Positions 42,120 to 42,651 of a stretch of DNA of 42,651 nt are shown piece by piece (the first letter of the stretch is position 1; every line of letters begins with the position of its first letter). Source of the DNA: an uncultured Prevotellaceae bacterium (GTDB taxonomy: Bacteria > Bacteroidota > Bacteroidia > Bacteroidales > Bacteroidaceae); NCBI GenBank assembly GCA_900320565.1, contig ONSR01000028.1, positions 1 through 42,651 of the forward strand, read 5' to 3'. The notes beneath the pieces are model-generated. The model searched no databases and was not told where the DNA came from. It worked only from the letters and a program-made list of their open reading frames with translations. Made by a program: the position numbers and the translations under genes.

Positions 42120-42651
42120 CGACTCGCAAGAAATACTTCCTCACTGCTCTGGGCGGCGCTCTGTTCGGCATCGTGCTGGTGCTGGCTGCACTCTATACGA
42201 GCAATGTCACCTCGACGAACGAGTCGTGCGGGGCTTGTCATGTGCATCCCGAGGCTGAGACAAGCTGGAAGCAAAGCAAGCACTTCATGAACCAGAGCGG
42301 TGTGCAGACGGACTGTGCTGCATGCCATCTTCCCCCAGCTGGCACACCCCATTACTATTGGGCAAAGGTCAAGATTGGCCTGCACGACATTTGGATGTAC
42401 CTCACCCACGACAAGGAGGACTTCGACTTCGAGTCGAAGCGGACCGAGGAATATGCGCCCAGCATCGTCTTCAACAGTTCCTGCAAGAAGTGCCACGCCA
42501 ATCTCTTCCCTGAAGGCATCACCGACGATGGCGTCGCTGCACATCTCTATTACGAAGAGAACGAGGAGAAACTGGGCTTACAATGTGTCTCGTGCCACCT
42601 CGATGCCGGACATTTCATCGCTGGCTACAAGCACGAGAAGATGACGACGGC
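42116..42651 (+). CDS. NapC/NirT/NrfH-type tetraheme cytochrome c (partial, runs off the right edge)
   Basis: The frame is open from the ATG at 42116 to the edge, 178 codons. An N-terminal membrane anchor (YFLTALGGALFGIVLVLAALY) is followed by four CxxCH heme sites: CGACH, CAACH, CKKCH and CVSCH. This is the pattern of quinol-oxidising cytochromes that pass electrons to periplasmic reductases such as NrfA. The next gene, outside the window, would show the partner. In Prevotella-like bacteria a nitrite reductase NrfHA pair would fit, but this cannot be decided here. Confidence 0.88.
   Translation, partial: MTTRKKYFLTALGGALFGIVLVLAALYTSNVTSTNESCGACHVHPEAETSWKQSKHFMNQSGVQTDCAACHLPPAGTPHYYWAKVKIGLHDIWMYLTHDKEDFDFESKRTEEYAPSIVFNSSCKKCHANLFPEGITDDGVAAHLYYEENEEKLGLQCVSCHLDAGHFIAGYKHEKMTT

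Overview
The window reads as a chromosomal segment of a Bacteroidales bacterium, most like Prevotella or a close relative. The evidence is the Bacteroidetes promoter form (TTTG, about 19-21 bp, then TAnnTTTG) ahead of many genes, BspA-type leucine-rich repeats, a FimB/Mfa2-like lipoprotein, DUF4421, DUF6359 and DUF3667 proteins, a eukaryote-like GT3 glycogen synthase and a type III glutamine synthetase. I saw no tRNA, rRNA, CRISPR array or insertion sequence.

Layout. 1-2182: a BspA-like surface protein cut by the left edge. 2183-3071: a repeat-rich gap. 3072-9693: a minus-strand run (DUF4421 protein, patatin phospholipase/barrel, folD, ffh, small hydrolase, small winged-helix protein). 9898-13514: a plus-strand cluster of a lipoprotein, an unusual winged-helix regulator with a decayed kinase-ATPase-like half, and a methionine-rich TonB-dependent receptor. 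14026-18274: envelope genes (fimbrial-type lipoprotein, DUF6359 lipoprotein, Wza-like exporter, HAD protein, small membrane proteins, a beta-barrel). 18288-24421: a tight minus-strand chain pyrK-pyrD-trmD-zeta kinase-69 aa protein-PI-PLC-LOG. 24581-30094: XRE regulator, holA, amn, an orphan HsdR-N-like protein (plus strand), a zinc-ribbon coiled-coil protein and NIF3. 30232-34301: aguA-aguB (agmatine to putrescine), then a glutamine synthetase III gene broken by an internal deletion. 34408-41450: minus-strand glycogen synthase, glucan phosphorylase, MATE transporter, TrmO and a DUF3667 protein. 41706-end: a small secreted protein overlapping a tetraheme NapC/NirT/NrfH-type cytochrome cut by the right edge.

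The most unusual signal lies between the genes. At least seven intergenic tracts hold tandem repeats with a period of exactly 22 bp, yet the repeated sequence differs from tract to tract and each unit is usually built around a dyad. The tracts start near 2411, 2603, 13816, 23558, 28137, 34322 and 41587. A second class of intergenic repeats has a 7-bp period. A constant period with changing sequence is not what a single transposable repeat family would give, and I know of no described element with this property. Other points worth checking are the decayed two-component-like regulator with an 11-bp direct repeat in front of its neighbour receptor, a terminator hidden inside a convergent gene, and the zeta-type kinase gene placed inside the pyrD-trmD transcription unit.
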